The notes under the pieces: model-generated
Databases searched by the model: none
Seen by the model: the letters and a program-made list of their open reading frames with translations, nothing else
Told to the model about the DNA's origin: nothing
Program-made: the position numbers and the translations under genes
Shown here: positions 19,127-29,138 of the stretch, in pieces
Numbering within the stretch: position 1 is the stretch's first letter
Layout of the letters: each line of letters starts with the position of its first letter
Source of the DNA: Pseudomonadales bacterium
Lineage (GTDB): Bacteria > Pseudomonadota > Gammaproteobacteria > Pseudomonadales > Ketobacteraceae
Direction of reading: 5' to 3'
Length of the DNA: 64,000 bases
Assembly (NCBI GenBank): GCA_002708905.1
Contig: PAPM01000039.1
Coordinates: 124,001 to 188,000, forward strand

Positions 19127-20608
19127 ATGCTAGGTGAAAAATTAACCTTATCACAGCTAGAGCAATACCTTTCGAAGGCGGCCTGGATACTCAAAGGGCC
19201 AGTTGATGCCTCAGATTTCAAGGTCTACATCTTTCCCTTGTTATTCTTCAAGCGGGTGTCCGATGTATATGATGAAGAATACCAGTCAGCGCTTGAAGAA
19301 TCCGATGGCGACGATGAATATGCATCCTTGCCTGAAATGCACCGCTTTGAGATTCCAGAGGGCTGCCATTGGCGTGATGTTCGCGAAACCACCACCAACG
19401 TGGGACAAGCCATTGAACATGCCTTGCGCGGAATCGAAAAAGCGAACCAAGAATATCTCTACGGCATATTCGGTGATGCCCAATGGAGTAACAAAAATAA
19501 GCTATCCGATAGCCTGCTAATCAACCTGATTGAGCACTTTTCGCAATATACCTTGGGCAGAGAAAACGCGAACCCAGATATGCTGGGTAACGCCTATGAG
19601 TATTTGATCAAACATTTTGCCGACCTAACCAACAAAAAGGCCGGAGAGTTCTATACCCCGCGATCCGTAGTGCATCTACTGGGCTTGATCCTTGACCCCC
19701 ATGAAGGTGAAACAATCTACGATCCCGCCTGCGGAACAGGCGGTATGCTGTTGGAGTGCGTTGATCACCTCAAACATAATAATGAAGACTATCGAACGCT
19801 AAAACTTTACGGCCAGGAAAAGAACCTAACATCCAGCTCAATTGCTCGCATGAATATGTTCCTGCACGGTATTGAAGATTTCAAAATACTGCGTGGCGAT
19901 ACTCTCAGGCAGCCAGCCTTCTTCGAAGCTGATGGCCTTCAAACATTCGATTGTGTCATCGCAAATCCACCTTTCTCCCTCAAAGATTGGGGAGCCGAGA
20001 ATTGGGCCAATGATCCATATGGGCGCAACATCGCTGGAGTTCCGCCACAAGGTAACGGCGATATGGCCTGGGTGCAGCACATGGTGAAATCCATGAACAG
20101 CACCGGAAGAATGACCGTAGTGCTACCTCATGGGGCGCTATTTCGTAAAGGCGCTGAAGGCAAAATTCGTAAAGCCCTAATTGAGCATGACCTGCTAGAA
20201 GCCGTAATCGGCTTAGGCCCCAATGTGTTCTACGGAACACAACTGGCAGCCTGTGTGATGGTATTCAAGCAAAACAAGGATGCAGCCAAAAAAGGCAAAG
20301 TCCTATTTATAGATGCCTCGGACCAAATACGTGTAGGCCGAGCCCAAAACTTTTTAGAGCCAAAACATGTTCAACAAATCCACGGATGGTATCAGGCGTT
20401 CGAGGATGTGGAGAACTACGTAAAAGTGGCGACGCTGGAAAACCTATTAGAAAACGACTGCAACCTGAACATTCCGCTCTACGTCGAGAAAATTATTGAA
20501 GACAACTTGCCGAGCGTAGAAGAAGCCATGGCCGACCTGAAAGAAGCATGGGAAGCAAGTTTGGAAGCGGAAGAAAAGTTTAAGGCAGTATTAGCGAGGT
20601 TTATGTAA
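19127..20608 (+). CDS. hsdM: Type I restriction methyltransferase subunit HsdM (first copy)
   Basis: N6-adenine methyltransferase subunit of a type I system. 493 residues: N-terminal HsdM helical domain (KAAWILKGPVDASDFK), AdoMet-binding motif DPACGTGGML at about 199-208, and catalytic NPPF at about 280-283. All motifs are intact. It is followed directly by a DUF262 gene rather than an hsdS. It is clearly different from the second HsdM at 22389 (motifs DPTCGSGG, NPPY), so this is not a recent duplication. Confidence 0.92.
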   Translation: MLGEKLTLSQLEQYLSKAAWILKGPVDASDFKVYIFPLLFFKRVSDVYDEEYQSALEESDGDDEYASLPEMHRFEIPEGCHWRDVRETTTNVGQAIEHALRGIEKANQEYLYGIFGDAQWSNKNKLSDSLLINLIEHFSQYTLGRENANPDMLGNAYEYLIKHFADLTNKKAGEFYTPRSVVHLLGLILDPHEGETIYDPACGTGGMLLECVDHLKHNNEDYRTLKLYGQEKNLTSSSIARMNMFLHGIEDFKILRGDTLRQPAFFEADGLQTFDCVIANPPFSLKDWGAENWANDPYGRNIAGVPPQGNGDMAWVQHMVKSMNSTGRMTVVLPHGALFRKGAEGKIRKALIEHDLLEAVIGLGPNVFYGTQLAACVMVFKQNKDAAKKGKVLFIDASDQIRVGRAQNFLEPKHVQQIHGWYQAFEDVENYVKVATLENLLENDCNLNIPLYVEKIIEDNLPSVEEAMADLKEAWEASLEAEEKFKAVLARFM

Positions 20609-22392
20609 TGGCTTATCAAATACCAATAACAATAAAGTCGGCAATAGATGGTATCAAAAAGCGCCATTATGTATTGCCCTCCATCCAAAGAGAGTTTGTC
20701 TGGGATACGGATCAAATTGAAACGCTGTTTGACTCGCTAATGCGGGATTATCCCATTAGCACCTTTCTTTTCTGGCGCGTGGACAAAAACAAAATCAAAG
20801 ATTTCCAGTTTTATGAGTTTTTAAAGAATTTCCACGAGAAGGACTGTCGTCATAACCGAAAAGCCGATCTTTCCAATGATGAAGATGTCATTGCATTACT
20901 AGATGGTCAGCAAAGAATGACATCAATGTATGTTGCTCTGACTGGTACTTACGCTAAGAAGATACCTTATTACCGATGGGAAAGCCCTCATGCGTTTCCC
21001 GCCAAAAAACTATATCTAAATCTGTTGAAGCCTTCGGAAGAGCTTGAGGTTGAGTACGATTTCAAATTCTTGACTGAAGAAGAGGCTCAGCCCAAAGAAG
21101 ATTTTTTCTGGTTTGAATGCAGCAAGATTCTGGAGTTTCAGGATATAAGTAAGGTCATGGAGTACATGATGCTTGCTGGTCTCACTGATACCTCAAAGTA
21201 TCCGCAGGAGCGCACAACGTTTGCACTGCGCACGTTGAATGAGTTCTTCAACGTCGTTCACCAGAAAGGCACAATAAGTTATTACCTCGAAGAAGGTGAA
21301 GAGCTGGATAAAGTCCTTCAAATATTCATTCGAATTAACAGTGGTGGGACTAAGCTTAGCTACTCTGATTTATTGCTGTCCATCGCCACAGCTCAATGGA
21401 AGGAAAAAGACGCTAGAGAAGTAATTCACGAATTTGTTGATGAGATAAACAATATCGGGGATGGCTTTGCCTTTAACAAAGATATTGTCCTCAAGTCCTG
21501 CCTGGTACTAGCGGATTTTGACGTTAAATTTAAGGTCGATAACTTCACCAAGGAAAACATGGCTGTTATTGAGCGCAATTGGGAGCGCACCTCCCATGCC
21601 ATGCGCTCGGCCATAGAACTGGCCGCTAAGTTTGGATATAACCGGGACAACTTGGCAGCGACAAACGCCATCATCCCGATAGCCTATTTCATCTACAAGA
21701 ACGAATTCGAAGACAGCATCCTGCATTCAAGTGCCCGAGAGGAAGACCGGAAAGCGATTAAAGAATGGCTGGCCCGTGTTTTATTAAAAGGTACATTCGG
21801 TGGCCAACCGGACAACATCTATCCCAAAATGCGTGAGCTAATTAATACCAACCTCGGCAAGTTTCCTTTGCAAGAAACAATCGCGCACTACCGGGGCGGT
21901 CGTAAGTCAATTAGCTTTAGTGAAGATGATATCGAGAGCATTTTAGACCTCCAGTACGGGAAGCCCAAAACCTATTGTGCGCTAACGCTTCTGTATCCCG
22001 GCCTGAATTACAATTTCAAATACCATCAAGATCATATTCACCCGCAATCATTCTTTAATAAGAAGCAATTGCGCTCAATTGGCTTGTCTGAAGAGCAGTG
22101 CGAAGCTTTTATCGAGTCATACAATTCCCTGCCGAATTTACAGCTCTTACAAGCCACTCAAAATATTGAAAAGAGCGATAAGCCTTTTAGCGAATGGCTG
22201 GAACTGAGTTATCCGTCACAGGCCGATAGGAACAGCTTTTTAATGCAGCACCATATCAATACAGATGAATCTTTAGCACTTGAGGATTTTATGAGCTTCA
22301 TTGCTGCTCGCCGCAAAGCACTAAAAACACAGTTTATGAACATGCTAAACGTAAAGCCCATGCAGGCTGATCAGGAAGGTGCAGTAGCGTGA
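20608..22392 (+). CDS. DUF262/DUF1524 (GmrSD-like) HNH protein embedded in the type I operon
   Basis: 594 residues. The N-terminal DUF262 domain has the motif DGQQR at about 99-103, as in ParB-like NTPase domains of GmrSD-type restriction factors. The C-terminal DUF1524 domain has the HNH nuclease signature HxDHIHP at about 473-479. GmrSD enzymes cut modified DNA and use NTP. Start and stop overlap both neighbouring hsdM genes (TAATG before, GTGA after), so it is made together with the methyltransferases. It may add type IV-like restriction of modified phage DNA or be regulated by the methylation state. Confidence 0.88.
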   Translation: MAYQIPITIKSAIDGIKKRHYVLPSIQREFVWDTDQIETLFDSLMRDYPISTFLFWRVDKNKIKDFQFYEFLKNFHEKDCRHNRKADLSNDEDVIALLDGQQRMTSMYVALTGTYAKKIPYYRWESPHAFPAKKLYLNLLKPSEELEVEYDFKFLTEEEAQPKEDFFWFECSKILEFQDISKVMEYMMLAGLTDTSKYPQERTTFALRTLNEFFNVVHQKGTISYYLEEGEELDKVLQIFIRINSGGTKLSYSDLLLSIATAQWKEKDAREVIHEFVDEINNIGDGFAFNKDIVLKSCLVLADFDVKFKVDNFTKENMAVIERNWERTSHAMRSAIELAAKFGYNRDNLAATNAIIPIAYFIYKNEFEDSILHSSAREEDRKAIKEWLARVLLKGTFGGQPDNIYPKMRELINTNLGKFPLQETIAHYRGGRKSISFSEDDIESILDLQYGKPKTYCALTLLYPGLNYNFKYHQDHIHPQSFFNKKQLRSIGLSEEQCEAFIESYNSLPNLQLLQATQNIEKSDKPFSEWLELSYPSQADRNSFLMQHHINTDESLALEDFMSFIAARRKALKTQFMNMLNVKPMQADQEGAVA

Positions 22393-23867
22393 GCAAAGAG
22401 CTAGATCAAAAATCACTAGAAAAGTACCTGTGGGGCGCGGCAACTGCCTTGCGAGGCACTATCGACGCGGGTGATTACAAGCAATACATCTTCCCGCTGC
22501 TTTTCTTTAAGCGTATCTCCGATGTTTACGATGAAGAGTTTGAAAATGCACTGGCTGAGTCCGATGGAGATTTGGAGTACGCAGCATTCGCCGAAAATCA
22601 CCATTTCCAAATCCCAGAAGGCGCTCACTGGAAAGATGTGCGTGAAACAACGGTAAATGTTGGTCTTTCTCTACAAAACGCAATGCGAGCTATTGAAAAA
22701 GCGAACCCAGACACGCTAGAAGGCATTTTTGGTGATGCAAGCTGGACTAACAAAGATCGCTTGTCAGATGCAATGCTTACAAACCTGATAGAGCATTTTT
22801 CCCAGCACAAGCTGAATCTGAGTAATGTACCCGATGACAAATTGGGCAATGCTTACGAATACCTTATCAAGGAATTTGCGGATGATAGCGGCCATACAGC
22901 CGCTGAGTTTTATACCAACCGAACCGTTGTAAAGCTGATGACCTTGATTATGGACCCGCAGCCGGGGGAATCTGTTTACGATCCCACCTGTGGTTCGGGT
23001 GGTTTACTTTTGAATTGTGCCCTGCATTTGAAAGAAGAAGGGAAAGAATACCGGACGCTCAAGCTGTATGGTCAGGAGATAAACCTCATAACTTCGGCCA
23101 TCGCCCGCATGAACATGTTCATGCACGGCATTGAGGAATTCGATATTGTGCGGGGTAATACATTGTCCAATCCAGCGTTTCTTGAGAATGATCAGCTTAA
23201 GAAGTTCAATGTCATCCTTGCAAACCCACCTTATTCAATAAAAGCATGGGACCGAAAAGCCTTCGAAAATGATCCGTTTGGTCGGAATGTTTGGGGTACG
23301 CCGCCTCAAAACTGCGCTGATTATGCATTTGAACAACATATTCATAAAAGCATGGATGAAAAAAACGGTAGATGTGTTCAATTGTGGCCACATGGGATTC
23401 TTTTCAGGGACAGTGAAAGAGAAATGCGAAGGCTAATGATTGAAACAGATACGGTTGATTGTGTTATCGCTTTAGGAAAGAACCTTTTTTACAATTCATC
23501 GATGGAGTCCGCTTTACTTATAAGAAGGACTAATAAATCAAGTGAACGGAAAGGAAAGATTCTATTTATAAATGCTTTTAATGAAGTTAAAGAAGAGAAA
23601 TCTATAGCGTATCTTCTTGATGAGCATATAACAAAGATATTTGAGGCGTACCAAGGTTATCGAGATATTGAGGATTTCTGTCGCGTAGTTAGTGTGAAAG
23701 ACGTTGTAGAAAAAGATTGTTCATTGCTGGTTGCAAACTACGTCAAATCATCACGTTTTAAGTCGTCAAATATTTTGAATGTTCGTGATTCTTACAATGC
23801 CTGGGAAGAAAGCTCAGAAGATGTTCAAGGCGCACTGAAGTCATTGATTGGAGCTTTTGACCGATGA
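22389..23867 (+). CDS. hsdM: Type I restriction methyltransferase subunit HsdM (second copy)
   Basis: 492 residues with DPTCGSGGLL at about 198-207 and NPPY at about 279-282, so it should be an active N6-adenine methyltransferase. The N-terminal part parallels the first HsdM closely (FPLLFFKRISDVYDEEF). It starts GTG, overlapping the DUF262 stop, and its stop overlaps hsdS (ATGA). Its 3' third is AT-rich like hsdS, pointing to an exchanged specificity segment. Confidence 0.92.
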   Translation: MSKELDQKSLEKYLWGAATALRGTIDAGDYKQYIFPLLFFKRISDVYDEEFENALAESDGDLEYAAFAENHHFQIPEGAHWKDVRETTVNVGLSLQNAMRAIEKANPDTLEGIFGDASWTNKDRLSDAMLTNLIEHFSQHKLNLSNVPDDKLGNAYEYLIKEFADDSGHTAAEFYTNRTVVKLMTLIMDPQPGESVYDPTCGSGGLLLNCALHLKEEGKEYRTLKLYGQEINLITSAIARMNMFMHGIEEFDIVRGNTLSNPAFLENDQLKKFNVILANPPYSIKAWDRKAFENDPFGRNVWGTPPQNCADYAFEQHIHKSMDEKNGRCVQLWPHGILFRDSEREMRRLMIETDTVDCVIALGKNLFYNSSMESALLIRRTNKSSERKGKILFINAFNEVKEEKSIAYLLDEHITKIFEAYQGYRDIEDFCRVVSVKDVVEKDCSLLVANYVKSSRFKSSNILNVRDSYNAWEESSEDVQGALKSLIGAFDR

Positions 23868-24991
23868 ATGAAAATTTAAAAATAGATAAATCCGCATGGC
23901 GGCCATTTTCATTGTCTGACGTTGTGTTTAAGATTGAGGAAAATGATCGCGAAAACGCTCAAAACACATATGATCGATTTCTAAAGGTTGAGCATATGGA
24001 TGCTGAATCTTTGCATATTAAGAGATGGTCAAGTCAGGAAGCAGGCGATGAAATAAACCCGACTTTCTACAAAATATTCAGAAAAGGTCAGATGCTATTT
24101 CCAACGAGAAATCCGCATCTCAGAAGAACAGCTTTGGCGCACTTCGATGGAATTTGTGGTGAGAAGACTTTGACTCTTTCGCCAAATGAAGAACTGATTT
24201 GTCCAGAATTTTTGCCTTTTTTATTTCATAGTGAGAGTTTCTACTCTCATACAGCTTCAACCATCATAGGTTCAACAAATCCTCATTGTAGATGGAGAGA
24301 TGTTGCGAGTTACGAGTTTCTTTTACCTCCCAAAAGTCAGCAACAAGATTTGGCAGATTTATTCTGGGCTATAGATGAAGTTGTTGAGCTAGAGAGAGTA
24401 GCTTTGAACAAAATCATCACATTTAGGGAGTCAGCTTTCCAAGACTTGTTAAACTCAGCTAAAGGCCAAATGAAGCCACTTTCTAAGCTTTTAATACAGA
24501 AAAAAAAGAAAAGCTCATCACCCCATGTTCACGATAGATACATCGGACTTGAGCACGTAAATTCCGGTGAATTTACTTGTGATAGATATGGTTTATCTGA
24601 ATCAGCACAAGCACAGTGCAATGTAATAGAAATAGGCGATCTATGTTACAGCAAGCTTAGACCATACCTTGATAAAGCATTTATCGCTGAATTTGATGCC
24701 GTATCAACCACGGAGCTTCTTATTTATGACGCCAAAGAAGTGTCAAAGGAATATGTTTTGTATCACCTGCACAGTAAGAAATTCATCGACTATGTATCTG
24801 GGAAAGGTTTTGGTACAAAAATGCCTAGGGTTAGCCATAAGATAATCGGAGAATATGAAATTAAGGTGTTAGATGACGAAATAGGTTTTCTAAACAAAAT
24901 GAAGCATGTTTTGGAATCAGAGAAACAATTAAATAAGAAGATATCTGCATCAATCTCGTTACAGAAGTCTCTGGTAAATGAGGTATTCTAA
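23864..24991 (+). CDS. hsdS: Type I restriction specificity subunit HsdS
   Basis: 375 residues with two target-recognition domains separated and followed by helical conserved regions (LPPKSQQQDLADLFWAIDEVVELE in two parts: LPPKSQQQDLADLF near 165, and the C-terminal KQLNKKISASISLQKSLV). It sets the DNA sequence recognised by the methyltransferase and HsdR. Slightly short for the family (about 400-450) but both halves are present. AT-rich, as commonly seen for exchanged hsdS genes. Confidence 0.88.
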   Translation: MNENLKIDKSAWRPFSLSDVVFKIEENDRENAQNTYDRFLKVEHMDAESLHIKRWSSQEAGDEINPTFYKIFRKGQMLFPTRNPHLRRTALAHFDGICGEKTLTLSPNEELICPEFLPFLFHSESFYSHTASTIIGSTNPHCRWRDVASYEFLLPPKSQQQDLADLFWAIDEVVELERVALNKIITFRESAFQDLLNSAKGQMKPLSKLLIQKKKKSSSPHVHDRYIGLEHVNSGEFTCDRYGLSESAQAQCNVIEIGDLCYSKLRPYLDKAFIAEFDAVSTTELLIYDAKEVSKEYVLYHLHSKKFIDYVSGKGFGTKMPRVSHKIIGEYEIKVLDDEIGFLNKMKHVLESEKQLNKKISASISLQKSLVNEVF

Positions 24992-24993
24992 AT

Positions 24994-27963
24994 ATGGGAT
25001 TTACTGAACTAAATAGCGTCGAGCATTACATCATTAGTCAGTTGACGGGTGTGAATCTTAATCAGGGAAAGGTCGCTGAGACTCCTTTGCAGCCCTATGG
25101 GGCTGAATGGCAATATCAAAACTCGGAGCAGCTTGGCCGTGGTGTTAATGAAGTGCTCGTTGAGTCGCAGGTGAAAGAGGCGTTGTTACGACTTAACCCT
25201 GAAATTCAGGCCAAGCCTGAGTTGGCTGATGAGGTTATCTACAAGATCCGCGCTATTTTAATTTCGGTTAATCAGATCGGCCTAGTAAAGGCGAACGAAG
25301 AATTCTTCTTGTGGCTGACAGGCGAGAAAACCATGCCTTTTGGCGAGAATAATCGCCATGTGCCTGTTCGCTTAATCGACTTTGATAATCTCACCAACAA
25401 TCAATACATCGTCACCAATCAATTCCGTATCCACCACCGCGAAACCAAGATACCCGATGTGGTGATGATGATTAACGGCATTCCTGTTGTAATCGGCGAA
25501 GCGAAGACACCTATCCGGCCATCCGTTAGCTGGCTTGATGGTGCTAATGAGATTCACAATATCTACGAAAATGCGGTTCCTCAGCTATTTGTGCCGAATA
25601 TCTTGTCCTTTGCCACTGAAGGCAAAGAGCTGTATTACGGCGCTATACGTTGCCCATTAGAGTTTTGGGCTCCGTGGCGGCTAGAGAATGACGATGAGAA
25701 AATTGCTAAAAGCCTTGGTCTTGGTGGCGTAGGCAAAGAACTTAAAGACTTGCTCTGTCCGGCTCGCTTGCTCGATATTATGCGTAACTTCTCCTTGTTT
25801 ACCAGCAACAGTAAGAAGCAGCGTATGAAGGTCATACCACGCTTCCAGCAGTATGAGGGAGCCAACAAGATCGTTCAGCGCGTTGTCGAGGGCAAAATCA
25901 AAAAGGGTTTGATCTGGCACTTCCAAGGTTCAGGTAAATCATTGTTGATGGTCTTTGCAGCGCAAAAACTCCGCCGTGAAGCCTCCCTTAAAAGCCCAAC
26001 GGTTATTGTGCTGGTAGACCGAACCGACCTGGATACTCAAATAAGCGGTACATTTAATGCCGCCGACATCGCCAATGTCGAAACCACCGAAAGCATTAAA
26101 GAGCTACAGCAAATGCTGGAGCGCGATACCCGCAAGATCATTATCTCGATGATTCATAAGTTCCGCGATGCAAAGCCGGACATGAATACCCGCGATAATA
26201 TCATTGTGCTGGTGGATGAGGCGCACCGGACCCAGGAAGGTGATCTTGGTCGCCAAATGCGGGCTGCATTACCCAATGCTTTCCTTTTCGGTTTAACGGG
26301 AACGCCAGTCAACAAAGCGGATAAAAATACATTCTGGGCATTTGGCGCAGAGGAAGATCACGGCGGATATATGAGCCGCTATACCTTCCATGACTCCATC
26401 CGCGATGAAGCAACGCTACCGCTGCATTTTGAGCCGCGCTTGGTTGATGTGCACGTAGATAAAGATTCTCTGGATCAGGCTTTTGAGAACATGAGAGAAA
26501 GCGCGGGCTTAACCGATGAAGAAGCCGATGCCTTAAACCAGAAGTCTGCAAAGATGGCGGCATTCCTCAAAGCGCCGGAGCGCGTTGAGAAGATCGTGAA
26601 TGACATTGCGGTGCATTTCAAAGAGAAGGTTCTGCCGCACGGCTTTAAGGCAATGATCGTCACGCCGGATCGTCATGCTTGTGTTCAATACAAGGAAGAG
26701 CTGGATAAGCACTTTCCCGTCGAGGCGAGCAAGGTCGTTATTTCCACAACGGCTAACGACGATCTCGAATTCAAACAAAAATGGGCTGTTGATAAAAGCC
26801 AGCAGGAAAAGATCGTCGATGAATTCAACGATGCTACCTCAGAGCTTAAATTCATTATCGTTACCGCTAAGCTACTAACGGGCTTTGATGCACCAATACT
26901 GCAAACGATGTATTTGGACAAATCCATAAAGGATCATACGTTGCTCCAGGCGATTTGCCGAACCAACCGCCTTTATCCGCATAAAACTTTTGGCAGAATT
27001 GTCGATTACTTTGGTGTGTTTGACGATGCAGCAAAGGCTCTTGAGTTTGATGAAGAAAGTTTGCAGCAGGTTATTACCAATCTTGCAGAGCTAAGGTCAA
27101 AACTCCCACAAGCAATGGCCGACGCTTTATCTCATTTTGAAGGCGTTGATCGTACCCTGGAAGGGTTTGAAGGGTTAGAAGCTGCGCAGGATGCCATAGA
27201 GACAGACGAGAAGAAGGATGCCTTTGCAGCAGACTTCAAGTATCTGGCTAAGCTCTGGGAGTCGCTATCACCGGATAATATCCTCGATGCCTATAACACC
27301 GATTATAAATGGCTTGCCCAAGTCTATGAATCCGTTAAGCCTGCCTCAGACAATATTGGAAAATTGCTGTGGCTAACCTTGGGCGCTCAGACGACTCAAT
27401 TAATCCATGAAAACATTCACGTCGGTGAAGTGCATACCCTGGATGAGTTTGTCATGGATGCCGATGTTATTGAAGACATATTCAATAACCCCGATCCAAG
27501 AAAGACAAAGCAATTAGAGAAAGCGTTAGCGAAGCGTTTCAAAGATCGAACCGACTTGCCTGTATTTAAGTCATTGAGCGAGCGACTTGAAACGCTCAGA
27601 GATAAGGCTGAAAAAGGGCTAATCGCCTCAATCGACTTTGTGAAAGAGCTTTGCAAAATTGCTAAGGAAACACTCCAGGCTGAAAAGGAGCTTGAGGAAG
27701 CAAGGCAAGAGAAATCACCAAAAGCCGCACTCACTGAGCTGTTCTTAGAGCTGAAAAGCGACCAAACGCCCGCAGTCGTCGAGCGCATAGTCAATGATAT
27801 TGATGCCATTGTTCGCATAGTGCGTTTCCCTGGCTGGCAGAATACTACTGGCGGCGAACGAGAAGTGCAGAAATCACTGCGTAAGACATTGCTGAAATAC
27901 AAGCTACATACAGATCAGGATTTGTTTGATCAGGCATACGCATATATTCGGGAATATTATTGA
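24994..27963 (+). CDS. hsdR: Type I restriction endonuclease subunit HsdR
   Basis: 989 residues. The N-terminal PD-(D/E)xK nuclease has IPDVVMM near residue 155 and GEAK shortly after. Next is a superfamily 2 translocase with Walker A GSGKS at about 312-316, DEAH at about 408-411, and the motif LTGTP. A C-terminal helical part contacts the methyltransferase. HsdR cuts unmodified DNA after ATP-driven translocation. All catalytic motifs are intact, so the system looks functional. Confidence 0.95.
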   Translation: MGFTELNSVEHYIISQLTGVNLNQGKVAETPLQPYGAEWQYQNSEQLGRGVNEVLVESQVKEALLRLNPEIQAKPELADEVIYKIRAILISVNQIGLVKANEEFFLWLTGEKTMPFGENNRHVPVRLIDFDNLTNNQYIVTNQFRIHHRETKIPDVVMMINGIPVVIGEAKTPIRPSVSWLDGANEIHNIYENAVPQLFVPNILSFATEGKELYYGAIRCPLEFWAPWRLENDDEKIAKSLGLGGVGKELKDLLCPARLLDIMRNFSLFTSNSKKQRMKVIPRFQQYEGANKIVQRVVEGKIKKGLIWHFQGSGKSLLMVFAAQKLRREASLKSPTVIVLVDRTDLDTQISGTFNAADIANVETTESIKELQQMLERDTRKIIISMIHKFRDAKPDMNTRDNIIVLVDEAHRTQEGDLGRQMRAALPNAFLFGLTGTPVNKADKNTFWAFGAEEDHGGYMSRYTFHDSIRDEATLPLHFEPRLVDVHVDKDSLDQAFENMRESAGLTDEEADALNQKSAKMAAFLKAPERVEKIVNDIAVHFKEKVLPHGFKAMIVTPDRHACVQYKEELDKHFPVEASKVVISTTANDDLEFKQKWAVDKSQQEKIVDEFNDATSELKFIIVTAKLLTGFDAPILQTMYLDKSIKDHTLLQAICRTNRLYPHKTFGRIVDYFGVFDDAAKALEFDEESLQQVITNLAELRSKLPQAMADALSHFEGVDRTLEGFEGLEAAQDAIETDEKKDAFAADFKYLAKLWESLSPDNILDAYNTDYKWLAQVYESVKPASDNIGKLLWLTLGAQTTQLIHENIHVGEVHTLDEFVMDADVIEDIFNNPDPRKTKQLEKALAKRFKDRTDLPVFKSLSERLETLRDKAEKGLIASIDFVKELCKIAKETLQAEKELEEARQEKSPKAALTELFLELKSDQTPAVVERIVNDIDAIVRIVRFPGWQNTTGGEREVQKSLRKTLLKYKLHTDQDLFDQAYAYIREYY

Positions 27964-28142
27964 AGGTGGTGCTTTGGTACTAAGTGTCCCATAGCACTAA
28001 TAACGAACTGAAGGATGTTGTTGCAACCCTTTGATTTATGGCCTATTTTGATATTTGTATGACGAGCTGTGCATAACTCAGGCTTGGATCGATCCAATAT
28101 CAATGACTTTACATGGCTCCGTATGACACAAGGACTTCTTTA

Positions 28143-29138
28143 ATGGAAACAGGCGTTACAACATTAGGCGGAATACCCACGCCTGTATTTTATCCCTCGG
28201 TATCAAGTGTTTCCAAAAACGTCTGGTCGGTAATTGATCATATCGAACTGCTTACTTCACTAGATTTCCCTCAGTTTTTGGTTTCATGTTTCGATGTTTA
28301 TAAATATCAAAACAACAAAAGGCTGCTAGCTGCTCTAAACAAAGCTCATGAACAGTGCCAGGTAGTATTGTGGGACTCAGGAATTTATGAAGTAGCGTGG
28401 TCTCGCTCTAAACGCTGGTGTTTTAAGCGGTATATCAAAACATTGCGGAGAAATAACGTTTCACATGCATTTGGATTTGATGATTATTGTCTGACCAACG
28501 AAACGGCGAATGTCAAAAACATTGAATCGACGATGAAGCGGACAATAGGCCAAATCGGTTCCAACGTGATTTCTCCCATAGTTCATTGTAAAGACACCCA
28601 CGATTACCCCGAGATATGCAAACAAGTTGCGACCGTTTGCGGCCCAGAGCTGATTGCTATTCCAGAGCGTGAGCTTGGGTTTGGAGTATGCGAAATCGCC
28701 GAGAATATTTCAAAAATTAGGGCAGCGTTGAATAGCACTGGAAAATATCAAGTCCTGCATATTTTAGGTACAGGAAATCCACTATCAATGATGCTGTACG
28801 CTTTCGCCGGAGCGGACTCATTCGATGGCTTGGATTGGTGCCAAACTGTTGTGGATTTTGATTCTGGAAAGTTGCATCACCCATTGCAGCTCGATTTATA
28901 TGAGCATCAAAGCGAGTATGGTAGCGATAAGAATTTAAGCTTTTTGGCCCGCTGTTATGCGCACAATCTCGAATTTTACCGCTTGTGGATGGGGATGCTT
29001 AAACAAGCAATTGAGAACGATGGGCAGATGGCTATGTTAGAGAGCTATTTCCCTGAGTCATTTCTGAATAAAAACCAAACATTATTTTCGAAAATAATAA
29101 ATAAGCGAGAAGAAGCGCATGAAGCCCTGGCAAATTGA
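28143..29138 (+). CDS. TGT-like protein of a deazapurine-type defence cassette (Cap10-like)
   Basis: 331 residues with the fold signature of tRNA-guanine transglycosylase: TTLGGIPTPVFYPS at the N-terminus, D78-S-G (matching the base-binding Asp of DSGG), HILGTGNP at about 206-213 and DSFDG near 226-230, where D228 lines up with the TGT nucleophile Asp. The tRNA-specific PTRxGR segment and the CxCxxC zinc site of ordinary TGT are missing, so it is unlikely to act on tRNA. Type IV CBASS operons carry a TGT-like gene (cap10) beside OGG- and QueC-like genes, and this gene is followed by exactly those two. ATG 28143 is chosen for AGGA eight bases upstream; an ATG at 28113 has no ribosome site. A DpdA-like DNA role is less likely because no dpd partner genes are near. 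Confidence 0.8.
   Translation: METGVTTLGGIPTPVFYPSVSSVSKNVWSVIDHIELLTSLDFPQFLVSCFDVYKYQNNKRLLAALNKAHEQCQVVLWDSGIYEVAWSRSKRWCFKRYIKTLRRNNVSHAFGFDDYCLTNETANVKNIESTMKRTIGQIGSNVISPIVHCKDTHDYPEICKQVATVCGPELIAIPERELGFGVCEIAENISKIRAALNSTGKYQVLHILGTGNPLSMMLYAFAGADSFDGLDWCQTVVDFDSGKLHHPLQLDLYEHQSEYGSDKNLSFLARCYAHNLEFYRLWMGMLKQAIENDGQMAMLESYFPESFLNKNQTLFSKIINKREEAHEALAN

Noticed and set aside
19127-23867. Recent duplication of hsdM
   Set aside because: The two proteins differ in catalytic motifs and throughout, so they are old paralogues and not a recent copy or assembly artefact.
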